Made by a program: the position numbers and the translations under genes. From contig OU015550.1 in assembly GCA_907165065.1 (NCBI GenBank), positions 2,036,001 through 2,100,000 of the forward strand: DNA of 64,000 nucleotides. Reading direction: 5' to 3'. Below the pieces are notes generated by a model. It made no database searches. It saw nothing but the letters and a program-made list of their open reading frames with translations, and was not told where the DNA came from. The DNA comes from Caprimulgus europaeus (taxonomy: Eukaryota > Chordata > Aves > Caprimulgiformes > Caprimulgidae). Of the stretch, positions 1 to 11,700 are shown one piece after another; the stretch's first letter is position 1, and each line of letters begins with the position of its first letter.

Positions 1-1920
1 TTACATTTATCAGTGTGATTTTAAGGTCACTTTTTTTTTTTCTATCTCAGTTTTTACCCTTTTTACCACATCTCTGTCTGATCTTGGCAGACAACCTGGG
101 ATTTGCTTCTTGCTTTCGTGTGGCTGAAGCCGCTGGTGACTCCCAGCTCTGGCTCTTGGAGAGGGTTTCTCTTTCCTGATGTGCTAAGGGCAATTCCTGC
201 AGCAATGTGGGGGTTTTTTTGGGGTACTTTTGGGGTTTTTTTTTCACCTTTCCAGCCTGCATTAGTCTCAGCTGGGATCCCTGCAGATACAGAGATGCTG
301 TTCTACTTTATCTTCTGGTTTTATTGTTTTTTTTTCTTTGTGTGGATTATCTGCAACTTCTAAATTGCCTTAAAGAGCCCAATTTTAGCTGCTAGATCCA
401 AGCTCCTAGCGCTGCTTGGGAGCAGAGTGGCACCTGCTGGCCACCTTGCCAATAGGTGACTTGTCCCCAAGCCTGGCCAAGGTCCCTGCATCGAGGTGGC
501 CCAAGTTTGGTAGCCAGCTAGGGATGGGGGGGTGGGGGAGAGCTCACTGTTTCAGGGTGCTAATCTGAATTTGGACGGGGGTCACTTACCCAGCATTATC
601 CTCATCTCTCCTAGGTTTGTTTTTTAGCCAAACTGCACCTTAATTGAGTTAAAAACATTTTTGTTTCTTTCTTTGTTTTATTGTTTTTTTTTTCCTCTTT
701 TCCTTTTTGATCCTTACAAGTTTTAAAGTCATGGGGAAGTGTCGGGGGTGTGGCTGAGTCTGAGCAGCCCCATCTCCCACCGAGAAGCACGGGGTGGTTT
801 TAAGGGTGTCTGGGGTTGTTTTTTTGGGGGGGAGGGGATTTCATTTTGATAAGACAGATGCAGAGATGAGCCTTCCCCGTACCCCAACCTCTGTGCAAAG
901 CCCTCAGCTCCCCTGTGCTGCCCTGGCCCTCGAGCAGGGCTCGCTCAGCTCTTCCCTGCCCTCTCCCAGTGCGTTTCAGCCGCTCTCATTGCCTCCTTCA
1001 TCTCCTTCCCCCATCTTCCCCCGTGACATGTTTCTCTTTTCCATCTCTTGCAGCTTGTCCCAGGATGGGGGGGAAGCTCCTTGCAACCCAGTGAGGTTTC
1101 TCTTGGCATTTTTTTTTTGTTGTTGTTGTTTTAATCTTCCCCAAATTGCCTCTTTCTTCCCCCAGCCAAGGCCAGAGCACAGAGGGAAGGAGGACCCCCC
1201 GCTACCTGCATCTCCCGGTACACGGATAATGGAGATGCTGTGGTACCCGTGACCGGGGCTGCTCCTTCACCTCCAGCCACCCCGGCCCACAGACTGGGGA
1301 TGACTTTTTAGTGCCACCTGGCTGGGTCCTTCCCTGGGGCTTTGCAGGGTTGGGGGTGCCCCTGCTTCCCCTGGGGGTACAAACTCCATTCTGGAGACAG
1401 GAGGAAGATGGGAGGGATGCTCGTGGCTTTGAACACCTTCCTCCTTGTCCCTTCAGCCTCCCTGTCCTTTGACTGTCCCTCTTTCTCTCACCCTGCCTGG
1501 TCTCCTCCTGGACTGTCACTGGGTCACTCGCTTTCCCCACAGATTTTTAGGGATCACCTTCCTCCCAGGGACCCCTCCACCCTCCCTCACAACTCACAAA
1601 GGACTCAGCCTGCCTCAGTGAGCCGGGATGGGTGTCTGTGGGGAGCAATTGAGAGCATCCCCCCCCTTTTCCTTGTGAGTGGAACTTAAACTTGGGGGTC
1701 ACAATCCCCCCTTTTCCCATCCCCGTTAGGGTCGAAGGGCTCTGTCTCTGTATAAGCCATGCTGGGGGGGGACAGGGGGGGAGAGCCCCGGGGATGGCGG
1801 CGGTGGCAACGTCGGGCCGGGAGGGAGAGAGAGGTTTATTTTGTATATGAATGATTTTTAATGAATGCAATATTAATCCTTGCAGATGAGCAATAAATCA
1901 TTAAAGTCTAATTAAAGTAT
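1..1920 (+). other. AHCYL1: 3' UTR of the upstream gene, probably AHCYL1
   Basis: No ORF here resembles a known protein and I see no AHCYL1 coding end, so the coding part must lie left of the window. The stretch is T-rich and GT-rich, without introns that I can recognise, and ends in a tight AT-rich block with AATAAA at 1892-1897 and ATTAAA-like hexamers just after it. In mammals AHCYL1 sits directly upstream of STRIP1 on the same strand and has a long 3' UTR, so the name rests on synteny plus the poly(A) signal, not on protein similarity. Confidence 0.5.
1892..1920 (+). terminator. Poly(A) signal cluster ending the upstream transcript
   Basis: AATAAA at 1892-1897 is followed within 25 bases by ATTAAAG-type variants and an A-run. 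The density of AT-rich hexamers stands out against the GC-rich DNA around it. It lies about 0.4 kb before the STRIP1 CpG promoter. Confidence 0.6.
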
Positions 1921-2079
1921 TAGGAAAAAAAACGAAGCCCTTTTGCTTGTGGGCAGTTTATTTGGAAGGAATTAACAATCCCTGGGGGAGGCCAAGAGTT
2001 GTTTCCAACCATAGGGCCTGGGCTGGCATCTGCCTTTGGCCACCTCGACCCCCACCGTGACCCTCTGAGCATCTCTAGG

Positions 2080-2285
2080 GCTTCTGCTTTGGGGTCTGAC
2101 CCCCAATTTGGGGTCTGAACTCTTTTAATTGGGCTTTAAGCCCCATCAGGTCCCTCTGTCAGGGTCTGGCTCTCCTCTGAGCCCCAGCACGCCCCATCTC
2201 TTTGGGGTCTGAGCCCCCCAAGCCCCTTCATATGAGGATTCGCTTGTTCTAGGCCCCTCAGTTTGGGGTCTGGCCCCTTCAACCC
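2080..2285. repeat. Irregular repeats of a TTTGGGGTCTG motif
   Basis: The core TTTGGGGTCTG followed by a C-run recurs at about 2089, 2108, 2203 and 2262, with intervening diverged copies. It fills the space between the upstream poly(A) site and the STRIP1 promoter. I see no gene in 1925-2320. Confidence 0.5.
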
Positions 2286-2319
2286 TCCCTGCCCCACACA
2301 TCTGCCCCTTCGCGCCACT

Positions 2320-2705
2320 CCCAACATGGCGGCCTGAACCGGCCGGGCACCGCCCCCCGGGCAGGAGGAGACCGGAAGTGCCGCTCCCAATATGGCTGCG
2401 GCCAGAGTCCTGCCACACCTAAGATGGCGGCGCGGGGGCGGAGCTCGCCGCCCGGCCGGGCACAGCGCTGTCCGTGGCCACCGGGGGCGGGCGGTGCTGG
2501 GCGGTGACGCGGCCGCCGCGACAGGACCGGCGGGTGGAGCTCACATCGCAGCCGCTCGAACCGCCGCAGTTTCCCCCCTCCCGGCCTCCTTCTTCACGGT
2601 GCCACTCCCAACATGGCGGCGGCGCTGCCCCGGCTCTCCCTGCCGCTCCCGCGAGAGGGAGGGGTGAGTCCTCGCGAGAGCTCGGCGCGGTGGAGGGAGG
2701 CCGAC
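2320..2705 (+). promoter_or_regulatory. CpG-island promoter of STRIP1 with four YY1 motifs and an ETS site
   Basis: The block is GC- and CpG-rich with no TATA box. YY1-type motifs (AANATGGCGGC or one mismatch) occur at 2323-2333, 2389-2399, 2421-2431 and 2610-2620, all in the same orientation. A canonical ETS/GABPA site (ACCGGAAGTG) is at 2371-2380. This layout is typical of housekeeping promoters. The transcription start cannot be fixed from sequence; the YY1 sites suggest several starts between about 2310 and 2610. Confidence 0.7.
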
Positions 2706-5700
2706 ATGGAGCCGGGCGGCGGCGGTGTTGGGGTCCCGGGGCCGCTCCCGGGTAACAACAAGGCCCGCGGCGGGGCGGCTCCGCCCGGTAAAGCCCGTGA
2801 CTTGGGCCGCCCGCCGCGCAAGGACTCCGAGGTCAGCGCCGCTGCCGCCGGGCCCGGCTCCGCGGGAGGGGAGGGGCGGGCGGGCTGGGCCGCGTCGATC
2901 TCCCCGCCGTGGGCCCGAGGCCTGCCCGTGCGGTGCCGGTGTCCGCGGGCTGCACCGTCCGTGGGCTCCGCCATCCGCTTTAGTCCTGATCCTCGGCTCT
3001 GTTCGGGCTCCGCCTCTCCCCGGGCCGGGCCTGGACCAGCCGCTCCCCTCGGAGCCGGTGCTTCGGTACCGGCTGCCCCCGGACCGGTCCTGCCGCCCCA
3101 GAGCCTTGGCCTGGCTCGCCAGCAGCGGGGCTGTGGAGCCGAGAGGCCTTTCTCTGCGAGGCCCGTCTGGTACCGGGGTGCCCCGAGCCCGCCTGAGTCG
3201 GTACCGTGCTCGGGTGGGTGCTGGTTTCCCAGTTTTCCAGCTTTTCCCCAAATCTGGGTCGGTTTGACCCGTCTGGGGCACGAGGGTGGCTCGGTCCTGG
3301 GTCCCCACACGGGCCCAGGACCCATCACCGTCCTTCCAGGGCTGCCCTGGGCAATCGCTGCCGCGGCCCGGGGCTTCTCCCCAGCTTTGCCGGTCAGTGC
3401 CGGCCCTGCGCGGCCGCGGCCGGGCTGCGGTGGGGGCTGGGTTTTGGGATCCCGGTGTATCCGGTTGCCTGTGCTGCGGTGCTCGGTCCAGGGATGGCTG
3501 TGGCCAGAGGTGACCGACCCCTCCAAGGAGACACCGAGGTGCTGGTGGAGACCCCTGAGCTGTAGGACTGGACGGAGCTGATTTATCCCCCAGCTTTTCC
3601 ATCGTGACCCCTGAATCTGGTTTCATTCCTGGGATGGCTCCAACACTCTCCACTTCCATGGATGTCCTTAGTGGGATGGAGAACACTTCCCAGAATGACA
3701 GGAGAGGGTTTTGAGGAGATCTACATGAGGTTTGGGTGCCAGGGAACAGCTCCCAGCCCCACCACCCATCGGGGTGGATCTGCCCCTGGCTCAGCTCGGA
3801 GGTTCAGGCTGGTTTTGCTGTGGGTCTGTGTTGATGATTGGTTTCAAAGGAGCAGATGTTTCTGCTCTGAAGGCTTCTCCTGGATGTTTTTCCAACTTCC
3901 ATCAAAGTTGCTTGGAGTTGTTTCATTCTCACTCTTCCCATTTGCTGGCTTCCCTCTGGTCAGCACTGAAGGGGGGAGGGATAACCCCCAATTTTCACAC
4001 ATCTCCACAAAATGAATGAGCTCTGGGAGCTCCCTGACCCCACATAACCCACTCCCCACCCTGAGATTAAACACCCCTCACCTCCTGCTTTATTTATTGA
4101 GCTTTTTGGGGCTCTGGGGGTGTTTTAGGGGTGCTGCAGTGGCAGGAGCTGCCCGTGGGTGGCTCAATGCGGCGGAGCTGGGATGGAGGAGCTGGGTAGG
4201 AGTTGCCTTGGTAACGTTTACGCTGCTGCAGGTCCATTTTTTAGTCTCTTAAACAGAAGCTACAGTCCTGGATTCCCAGGAGAACGAGGTGAATTGTGAA
4301 TATCTGAAGGATTTTGGTTTTCTTGGAAGAATTTGGTAATTTAACTCAGTTCTTTGTTTGCTTTCAGGGTTATTCGGAGTCTCCAGACCTGGAGTTTGAA
4401 TATGCAGATACTGATAAATGGGCAGCAGAGCTGTCTGGTAAGAGACTCATCCTGATGGATTAATTAATCAGCATTAATTCTCTTCCCTGGTAGTGATTAG
4501 AGGAGCTCTTTCAACTCCAGTTTTACTCTGTTGTTGTTGTCTGGAAACACCTTATTCATGTTAAAAGAGAAGTGAGATCATGTCATTAATTATTTTTTTT
4601 AGCTTTATGCTGGGTGTTTTTTGGCATTTCCCTCATTTTGGAGAAAAATTCAATTAAAGTGGCTGAGTTGTGGCTTTTTCCAGCTCCTCACTGCATGTTG
4701 TTGGAGATTTTCCTCTGTGTTTTTCTTTTGGCAGAGCTCTACAGCTACACAGAAGGGCCAGAGTTCCTGCTTAACCGCAAATGCTTCGAGGAGGACTTCA
4801 GGATCCACAGTAAGACCCTTCTCTTGCTTCTCTGGGGAGGGAGAGGGATCTCTTGAAGGAGTTGATGTGTGAATGCTGTGTCAGGAAGGAGCCTTGCACT
4901 GAAAATCTTCACCTGGTTTGAACTGGAGACCTCGTACTTGTACATGAGCTGGTCCCTGAGTGCAGCTCCCTGCCTCCAGCGTGTGAGGTTGATGTCTGAG
5001 GTGGTTCATTGGTGCCAGGATGGCTGCACTGGAACATACTGGGAGCAGGAGGAGCATCCAGCTCATTGCCCATCAGCTGCCAGCACTGGTTCAGGCTGGA
5101 TCCAGTTCAACCAGCCGGTCCCTGCGGGTTGATCACACCTTCCTGAGTGTTCATCCCAGGAGCACAGCGCTCCCTGTTTTCCTGGTCCCTGTTTTCCATC
5201 CTGCTGAATCTTGTTGAGTGTTTCAGGCCAGGCAGAGGTTCCCTGTGCCCTCAGCCTGGCTGCTTTGATTTTCCAGTGAGGGATAAGAAATGGACCGAGC
5301 TGGACAAGAACCAGCACCACACTCACGCCATGCGGCTTCTCGACGGGCTGGAGGTCACCGCGCGGGAGAGGAGGCTGAAGGTGGCCCGAGCCATCCTTTA
5401 CGTTGCCCAAGGTGACACCAAACCTCTGCCCTTTTAGTTTCCCCATTTCTAAATCCAGCTAATGGATTGCAGGCTATCAATTTATTTAAATTCATTTTTT
5501 CCCTTGTGTCTTTGATTTCACCTGGGATGTCTGGAGTGAAGCTCATTCTCGGGGGACCCAGTGTAGAGGACTTTGGGCCAAAATTGGGCTGACTTCCCTG
5601 TGCTGTCCCAGCTCTGCTGGATCTGGGGTACACACAGGAGGCCAATTCCATCCTTTGCATCTTGACTTTTTTGCTTGAAAATTAAAACTGTGTTTGTCAT

Positions 5701-8700
5701 TCCCCTTGCAAAGTGCTCTGGTGCTGTGGGAGGGTCTCAGGAGCCCTGTGGAGGTGGGATCCAGCAAGGATATCATTGCAGGAACGTTTGGAGAGTGTGG
5801 CTCTGAGGCTGAGGTGCAGGCATGGATGAGGTATAACATCTTCCTCTTGCTGGAGGTGGGGACCTTCAACGCTCTGGTGGAGCTGCTCAACATGGAGATT
5901 GAGTGAGTACTGGAGGGAAATGCTTCAGAAATGCTTCTGGAGCTCCTTGGGAGGATTTTTTTCTAGTCTGTGGCAGTCCCATTCCTGGTCTGCCTATCCC
6001 CAGTCTGATTTCTGCAGCCACTGGAATGACTCCCATTGTTTTGGGTGGAGATGAAATGTGGGATTTTACCTGATTTCTGCAGAAATTCACTGTGAGCCAC
6101 GCTGGTGGCAAACAGAGACTGCCTGTTCCTCCTGCCTCCATTGCACTGTGAACAGGGGACTTGTCACAGCAATATCTATTCCAGGGTTTGGCTCTGGAGT
6201 TAAAATGTCTCCAAAGGCTCCTCTGAGGTTATTTTTCCTCTGCAGTAACAGTGCAGCTTGCAGCAGTGCCGTCAGAAAACCAGCCATCTCCCTGGCTGAC
6301 AGCACGGACCTGAGGTATGGAGCAGGGCTTGGGAGGGAGGGGGTGCTCCTGGGGTGAGGGGGGACCCAGTGTTTGCTGGTTTCTGTGGCACTGGAGGGTG
6401 TCTGTACTGGTTTTACTGGGACAGAGCTAATTTTCTTCTTAGGAGCTGGAATAGAGCTGTGTTTTGGTTTCAGTGTGGGATTGGTTATGAGAAGACTGTT
6501 GGTAATGTCCTGATGTTTTCAGTTGTTGCTGGAAGACAAAGGACTTCCCAACCTCCCTGTGTTGTGCTGATCTGCAGGTGCAAGGTCTAGGGAGAGGGAG
6601 AATATTGAAATTAACAAATCCAAATTGGCATTTGGGTGTCCCAGTGGGATATTCCATATCATAGGGCCACAAAGATGCTGAGGGTCTGGAGCATCTCCCA
6701 TGTGAGGAGAGGTGAGAGAGCTGGGACTGTTCAGCCTGGAGAAGAGCAGCCTGAGAGGGGATCTGATCCATGTCTATAAATACCTGAAGTGTGGGGGCCA
6801 AATGGATGGGGCTGGGCTCTTCTGGGTGGTGCCCAGTGACAGGACAAGGGGCAATGGGCACAAACTGGAACACCAGAAGTTCCAGAGAAACTGAAGGAAA
6901 AACTTCTTCCCTGTGAGGGTGGCAGAGCCCTGGGCCAGGCTGCCCAGAGAGGGTGTGGAGTCTCCATCTCTGGAGATGTTCAAACCCACCTGGACACTTT
7001 CCTGTGCAACCTGGTGTAGGGACCCTGCTTTGGCAGGGGGGTTGGACTGGATGATCTCCTGAGGTCCCTTCCAACCCCACCAGTCTGGGATTCTGTGATC
7101 ATTGTCTCTGCTCTGGGATCACTGGCAGGGACAGGCTGGGCATTGGTCAGTGGGTGGTGAGCACCTGCACTGTGCATCTCTCATTTGAATATTCCATTAT
7201 TATTGTTACTATAATAATTATTATTATTTTAATTTCCATTTTATTTAAATTATTAAATTGTGTTTATCTTGACCCACAAATCTTCTCATTTTAACCCTTC
7301 TGAGTCTCTCCCTCATCCCATGGTGGGAGGGTGAGCAAGTGGCTCTTTGGTGTTTGGCTGCTGCTCAGGCTACAACCACCACAGTGTCCCTGGACTGTCC
7401 CAGCTCCATGAGCACCATCAGGTGTGCTCAGGTCTGCTCAGTCCACAGATGTCCCTATGCTCAACCTGCACAGCAACAGCTCAACATGTGGCTGCTTGGG
7501 GACATCAAAGCAGTGAAATATGGGGAAGGATATTTTTTTTCCCCTGCTTTGACTTGCAGGGACCTTTATCCCCAGTGCCTGGGTGTGGAGTGGCTGCATG
7601 GAGACTGGCTGTGGTCTGGGCTGATCCAGCTTCCCCCCCACAACCCTGGGGTGCTGGTGGTGCCTCCATAACTCATCCCAACCTCTGATAATTCACCCAA
7701 CCTTCTGCTCTTTGTAGGGTGCTGCTGAACATCATGTACCTGATCGTGGAGACTGTTCGGCAGGAGGCTGAGGGAGACAAGCCCGAGTGGAAGAGCATGA
7801 GACAGACCTTCAGAGCAGAACTGGGTGAGGTGCTTGGGGGATGATGGGATGGAAGTTTCCAGGGCTGAAGAGTGAGAGAGTGAGGTGGGGTTTGGCTCTA
7901 GGCCTTGGTTAATAGGGACTGGCAGCTCTGGGTTGGTTTCTGCTAGGATGAACCTTGCTGGTGGGGCAAAGGGAGATGAGCAGAGGAAGCCAGACAACCT
8001 TTTCTGCTGGCTGGGTGTTCTCTCTCCCTGGGGGAAAAATAAATTGAATCTTGGGGCTGTCATTTCCTCTCAACACCAGGTAAGAGGTAAATTATGAGGT
8101 AAGAAGTTAAATGGTAAAAATTTCTCAAGAGGTCAGAAATGATGAAGGTGACAAGGCCTTGGGAAGGAAGAGAGGAGCTGAGTGGGGTGAGATGGGGAGT
8201 GCCAGACTGCAGAGGCCATGTGAGGGTTCAGGGGCTGGTGGTGCTGGTGGTTGGGGTGGGGACAGGGATGAGGAACATCTGGCTCTTGCTGCATTGTGGT
8301 TCCAGGAGCTCCCCTGTACAACAACGAGCCCTTCTCTGTCATGCTCTTTGGGATGGTCACCAAATTCTGCAGCGGCCACGCTCCACACTTCCCCATGAAG
8401 AAGGTGTTGCTATTGCTCTGGAAGACTGTGCTGGTAAGGAGAGGCTGCAGGGTGTGCTGACACAGAATCCCAGACTGGTGGGGTTGGGAGGGACCTCAGG
8501 AGATCATCCAGCCCAACCCCCCTGCCAGAGCAGGGTCCCTACACCAGGCTGCACAGGAAAGTGTCCAGGTGGGTTTGAACATCTCCAGAGATGGAGACTC
8601 CACACCCTCTCTGGGCAGCCTGGCCCAGGGCTCCGGCACCCTCACAGTGAAGAAGTTTTTCCTTCAGTTTCTCTGGAACTTCTGGTGTCCCAGTTTGTGC

Positions 8701-11700
8701 CCATTGCCCCTTGTCCTGTCACTGGGCACCACCCAGAAGAGCCCGGCCCCATCCATTTGGCCCCCACACTTCAGGTATTGACAGACATTGATCAGATCCC
8801 CTCTCAGGCTGCTCCTCTCCAGGCTGAGCAGCCCCAGCTCTCTCAGCCTCTCCTCACACAGGAGATGCTCCAGCCCCTCATCATCTCTGTGGCCTCTGCT
8901 GGACTCTCTCCAGAAGATCCCTGTCCCTCTGGAACTGGGGAGCCCAGAACTGGACACAACACTGCAGATGTGGCCTCACCAGGGCAGAGCAGAGGGGGAG
9001 GAGAACCTCCCTCGACCCGCTGGCCACGCTCTGTTTAATGCACCCCAGGACACTGTTGGCCTTGCTGGCCACAGGACACACTGCTGGCTCATGGCCACCC
9101 TGCTGCCCACCAGCACTCCCAGGTCCTTTTCCACAGAGCTCCTCTCCAGCAGGTCACCCCCAGCCTGTCCTGGTCCATGTGGTTGTTCCTCCCCAGGTGA
9201 AGGACTCTGCACTTGCTCTTGTTGAACCTCAGCAGGTTCCTCTCCACCCAACTCTCCAGTGTGTCCAGCTCTCGTTGAATGGCCCCACAGCCTTCTGCTG
9301 TCCTGTGGTTTGACATTTGGCAGAGGAAGGAAGTTCTGCCCTCTGAGCTGGCTGCAGTTGCTCCATCCTCTTTCTCTGGCGTTGAGCTGAGGAGTTTCCC
9401 CCCTGTTAAGCCCACTCCCAGGTTTAACCCCACCGGGGAGCAGGAGCATTGGTATCTGGAGCTGGATACCAAGGACAGACCCAGAGCAAGATCCCTGGCT
9501 GGGGTCTGTGTGAAAAAAAAAAAAGTCCTGACCCTCCCAGTGTGGATGCCTGAACACCCTCCTGTCACTTGTGCCTGTCACAATGCCAGGAGCAGCGTGG
9601 GGACAGGCAGCTCTTGTGTTACACCCTGGGGAAGCACATTTGGGGAGGGCAGGTAGAGAAGCCCCCCCGGTGCTGTATGTCAAAGAGTTCCCAGTGCTCA
9701 GGGTGCCTTGTTCTCCCTCACAGTGCACCCTGGGTGGCTTTGAGGAGCTCCAGAGCATGAAGGCAGAGAAGAGGGAGCTGCTGGGGCTCCCCCCACTGCC
9801 GGAGGACAGCATTAAAGTGATCCGGAACATGCGAGCGGCCTCCCCGCCCGCCTCCGCCTCCGACCTCATCGAGCAGCAGCAGAAGCGAGGCCGGCGGGAG
9901 CACAAGGTGAGGCTGGTGGAGGAATCTGGGGACAGTGACATTAACAACTAGGGTCTGGCCACTTGATCTTGGAACAGTTTATCCCCAGGGATAAACCTGC
10001 TCTTCTCTCTCCAGGCTCTGATTAAGCAGGATAATCTTGATGCCTTTAATGAGCGAGACCCTTACAAAGCTGATGATTCCCGTGAGGAAGAAGAGGAAAA
10101 TGATGATGACAACAGCCTGGAAGGAGAGACTTTCCCCCTTGAACGAGATGAAGTGATGCCTCCACCCATCCAGCATCCCCCCAGTGACCGCATCACCTGC
10201 CCCAAGGGGCTGCCCTGGGCCCCCAAGGTCCGGTGAGTCAGTGGGGCTGAGCTGCAGGGAGAGCTGGATGGGGAAAGCAGAGCCTGTTAAATGTTGAGAA
10301 CTTCAGCAGGGATGTGGGGAAGATATTGGGCATGGGATGGTCGATCTGATGGTTACTTTGGTTGTTCTTTTGGTGGGGTGGGCTCAGCACCATCTCCTTG
10401 ATCTGACCATGAGGCTTTTCCTGGTGGCCTGTGCCTGGAGCTGTGCTGTACCCAGGCAGACAGGAACATGGGACTCTTCCTCTTTTCCCTTTGCTGCAGA
10501 GAGAAGGACATTGAGATGTTCCTGGAGTCCAGCCGCAGCAAGTTCATCGGCTACACGCTGGGCAGGTGGGTTCCTGCAGAGCCAGCTTGGTGGGGGGGCT
10601 GCCAATTCTGGGGGGCTTGTGGGCTGCTGTTCCCCTTTGCTTGGCAGCAGAGCAGTCCTGAGCCTGCTGGCTCCTTCTCAGGGTGGTGGTCTCCAACCCC
10701 TCTAGGGGGGTGGCTCAGATTTGCTCCTGCCTCCACCCAAGCTGGCTCTTTCCCTTCTCTCTAGTGACACCAACACCGTGGTGGGTTTGCCCAGGCCCAT
10801 CCACGAGAGCATCCGAACCCTGAAGCTGGTGAGTACCTGGATGAATTCCTCCAGCCTTTGCTGGGGTGTGGGTGCCCCTTTGCCATCCCCCTGCACTGAT
10901 CAGAGGTCCCTGGTGCATTTTCCTGACCCCTCTCCCACTTGCTCAGCCCTGGGATGGGGGAGGCCTCAAGTTTTGAACCCATCCCCGATCTCCCAGCTCT
11001 TTCCTTACTGGTTTCATCCCTTTCTTACTGGGCTTGTCCCAGAGGTGAAGCCAGCAGCCACCACCATGCCTGCCAAATCAGTCACCACTGGGACAGGAGT
11101 AACAGAGGTCACTGGAGGGACATAAAAGGATGGTGGGAGCAGGCTGGGGTGGGTGGCATCGATGGGGGGTCGGTGGTGTGAACCCCTCCTCTCTCCCTGT
11201 GCAGCACAAGTACACATCGATCGCAGAGGTGCAGGTGCACATGGAGGACGAGTACCTGCGCTCCCCGCTCTCCGGGGTGAGTGGGGATGAGGATGGGGTG
11301 AAGCTCCTGAGCTGGGGGCACTTGATCCCACCAGGCCTTCTGGCTTTTTTGGGGGGGGGGGGCTGCTCTCCTGGGGAGGGAGGAGCCATTTCTCTGGGGC
11401 AGTGGGTGGGGTGTGTGGGGTGGTTTTGGGCAGGTTCTGGGTGTATCCTGCCCTTGGGGTTGAGCTGGGGGCTGAGCCATGGTGGCAGCTCCTGTGTGAG
11501 GTTTTCTGGTCCTCCTGGCACCAGGGAGAAGAAGAAGTGGAGCAAGTCCCTGCAGAGATTCTGTACCAGGGCCTCCTGCCAAGCCTGCCACAGTACATGG
11601 TGAGCTGGGGAGCACAGGGGGTCCCCTGGGCTCCTCCCTCCACTGCCCCATCCCTTTCCAGTGATGCCCCCTCCCCAGCTTTTCTTCCCTCCCCACATGT

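Noticed and set aside
2541..3686. Minus-strand frames of about 310-380 codons over the STRIP1 promoter
   Set aside because: CpG-island shadow frames rich in Gly/Arg/Pro; no family resemblance.
6661..9316. CR1 and LTR open frames as extra STRIP1 exons
   Set aside because: STRIP1 exon phases close without them and the sequences match mobile elements.
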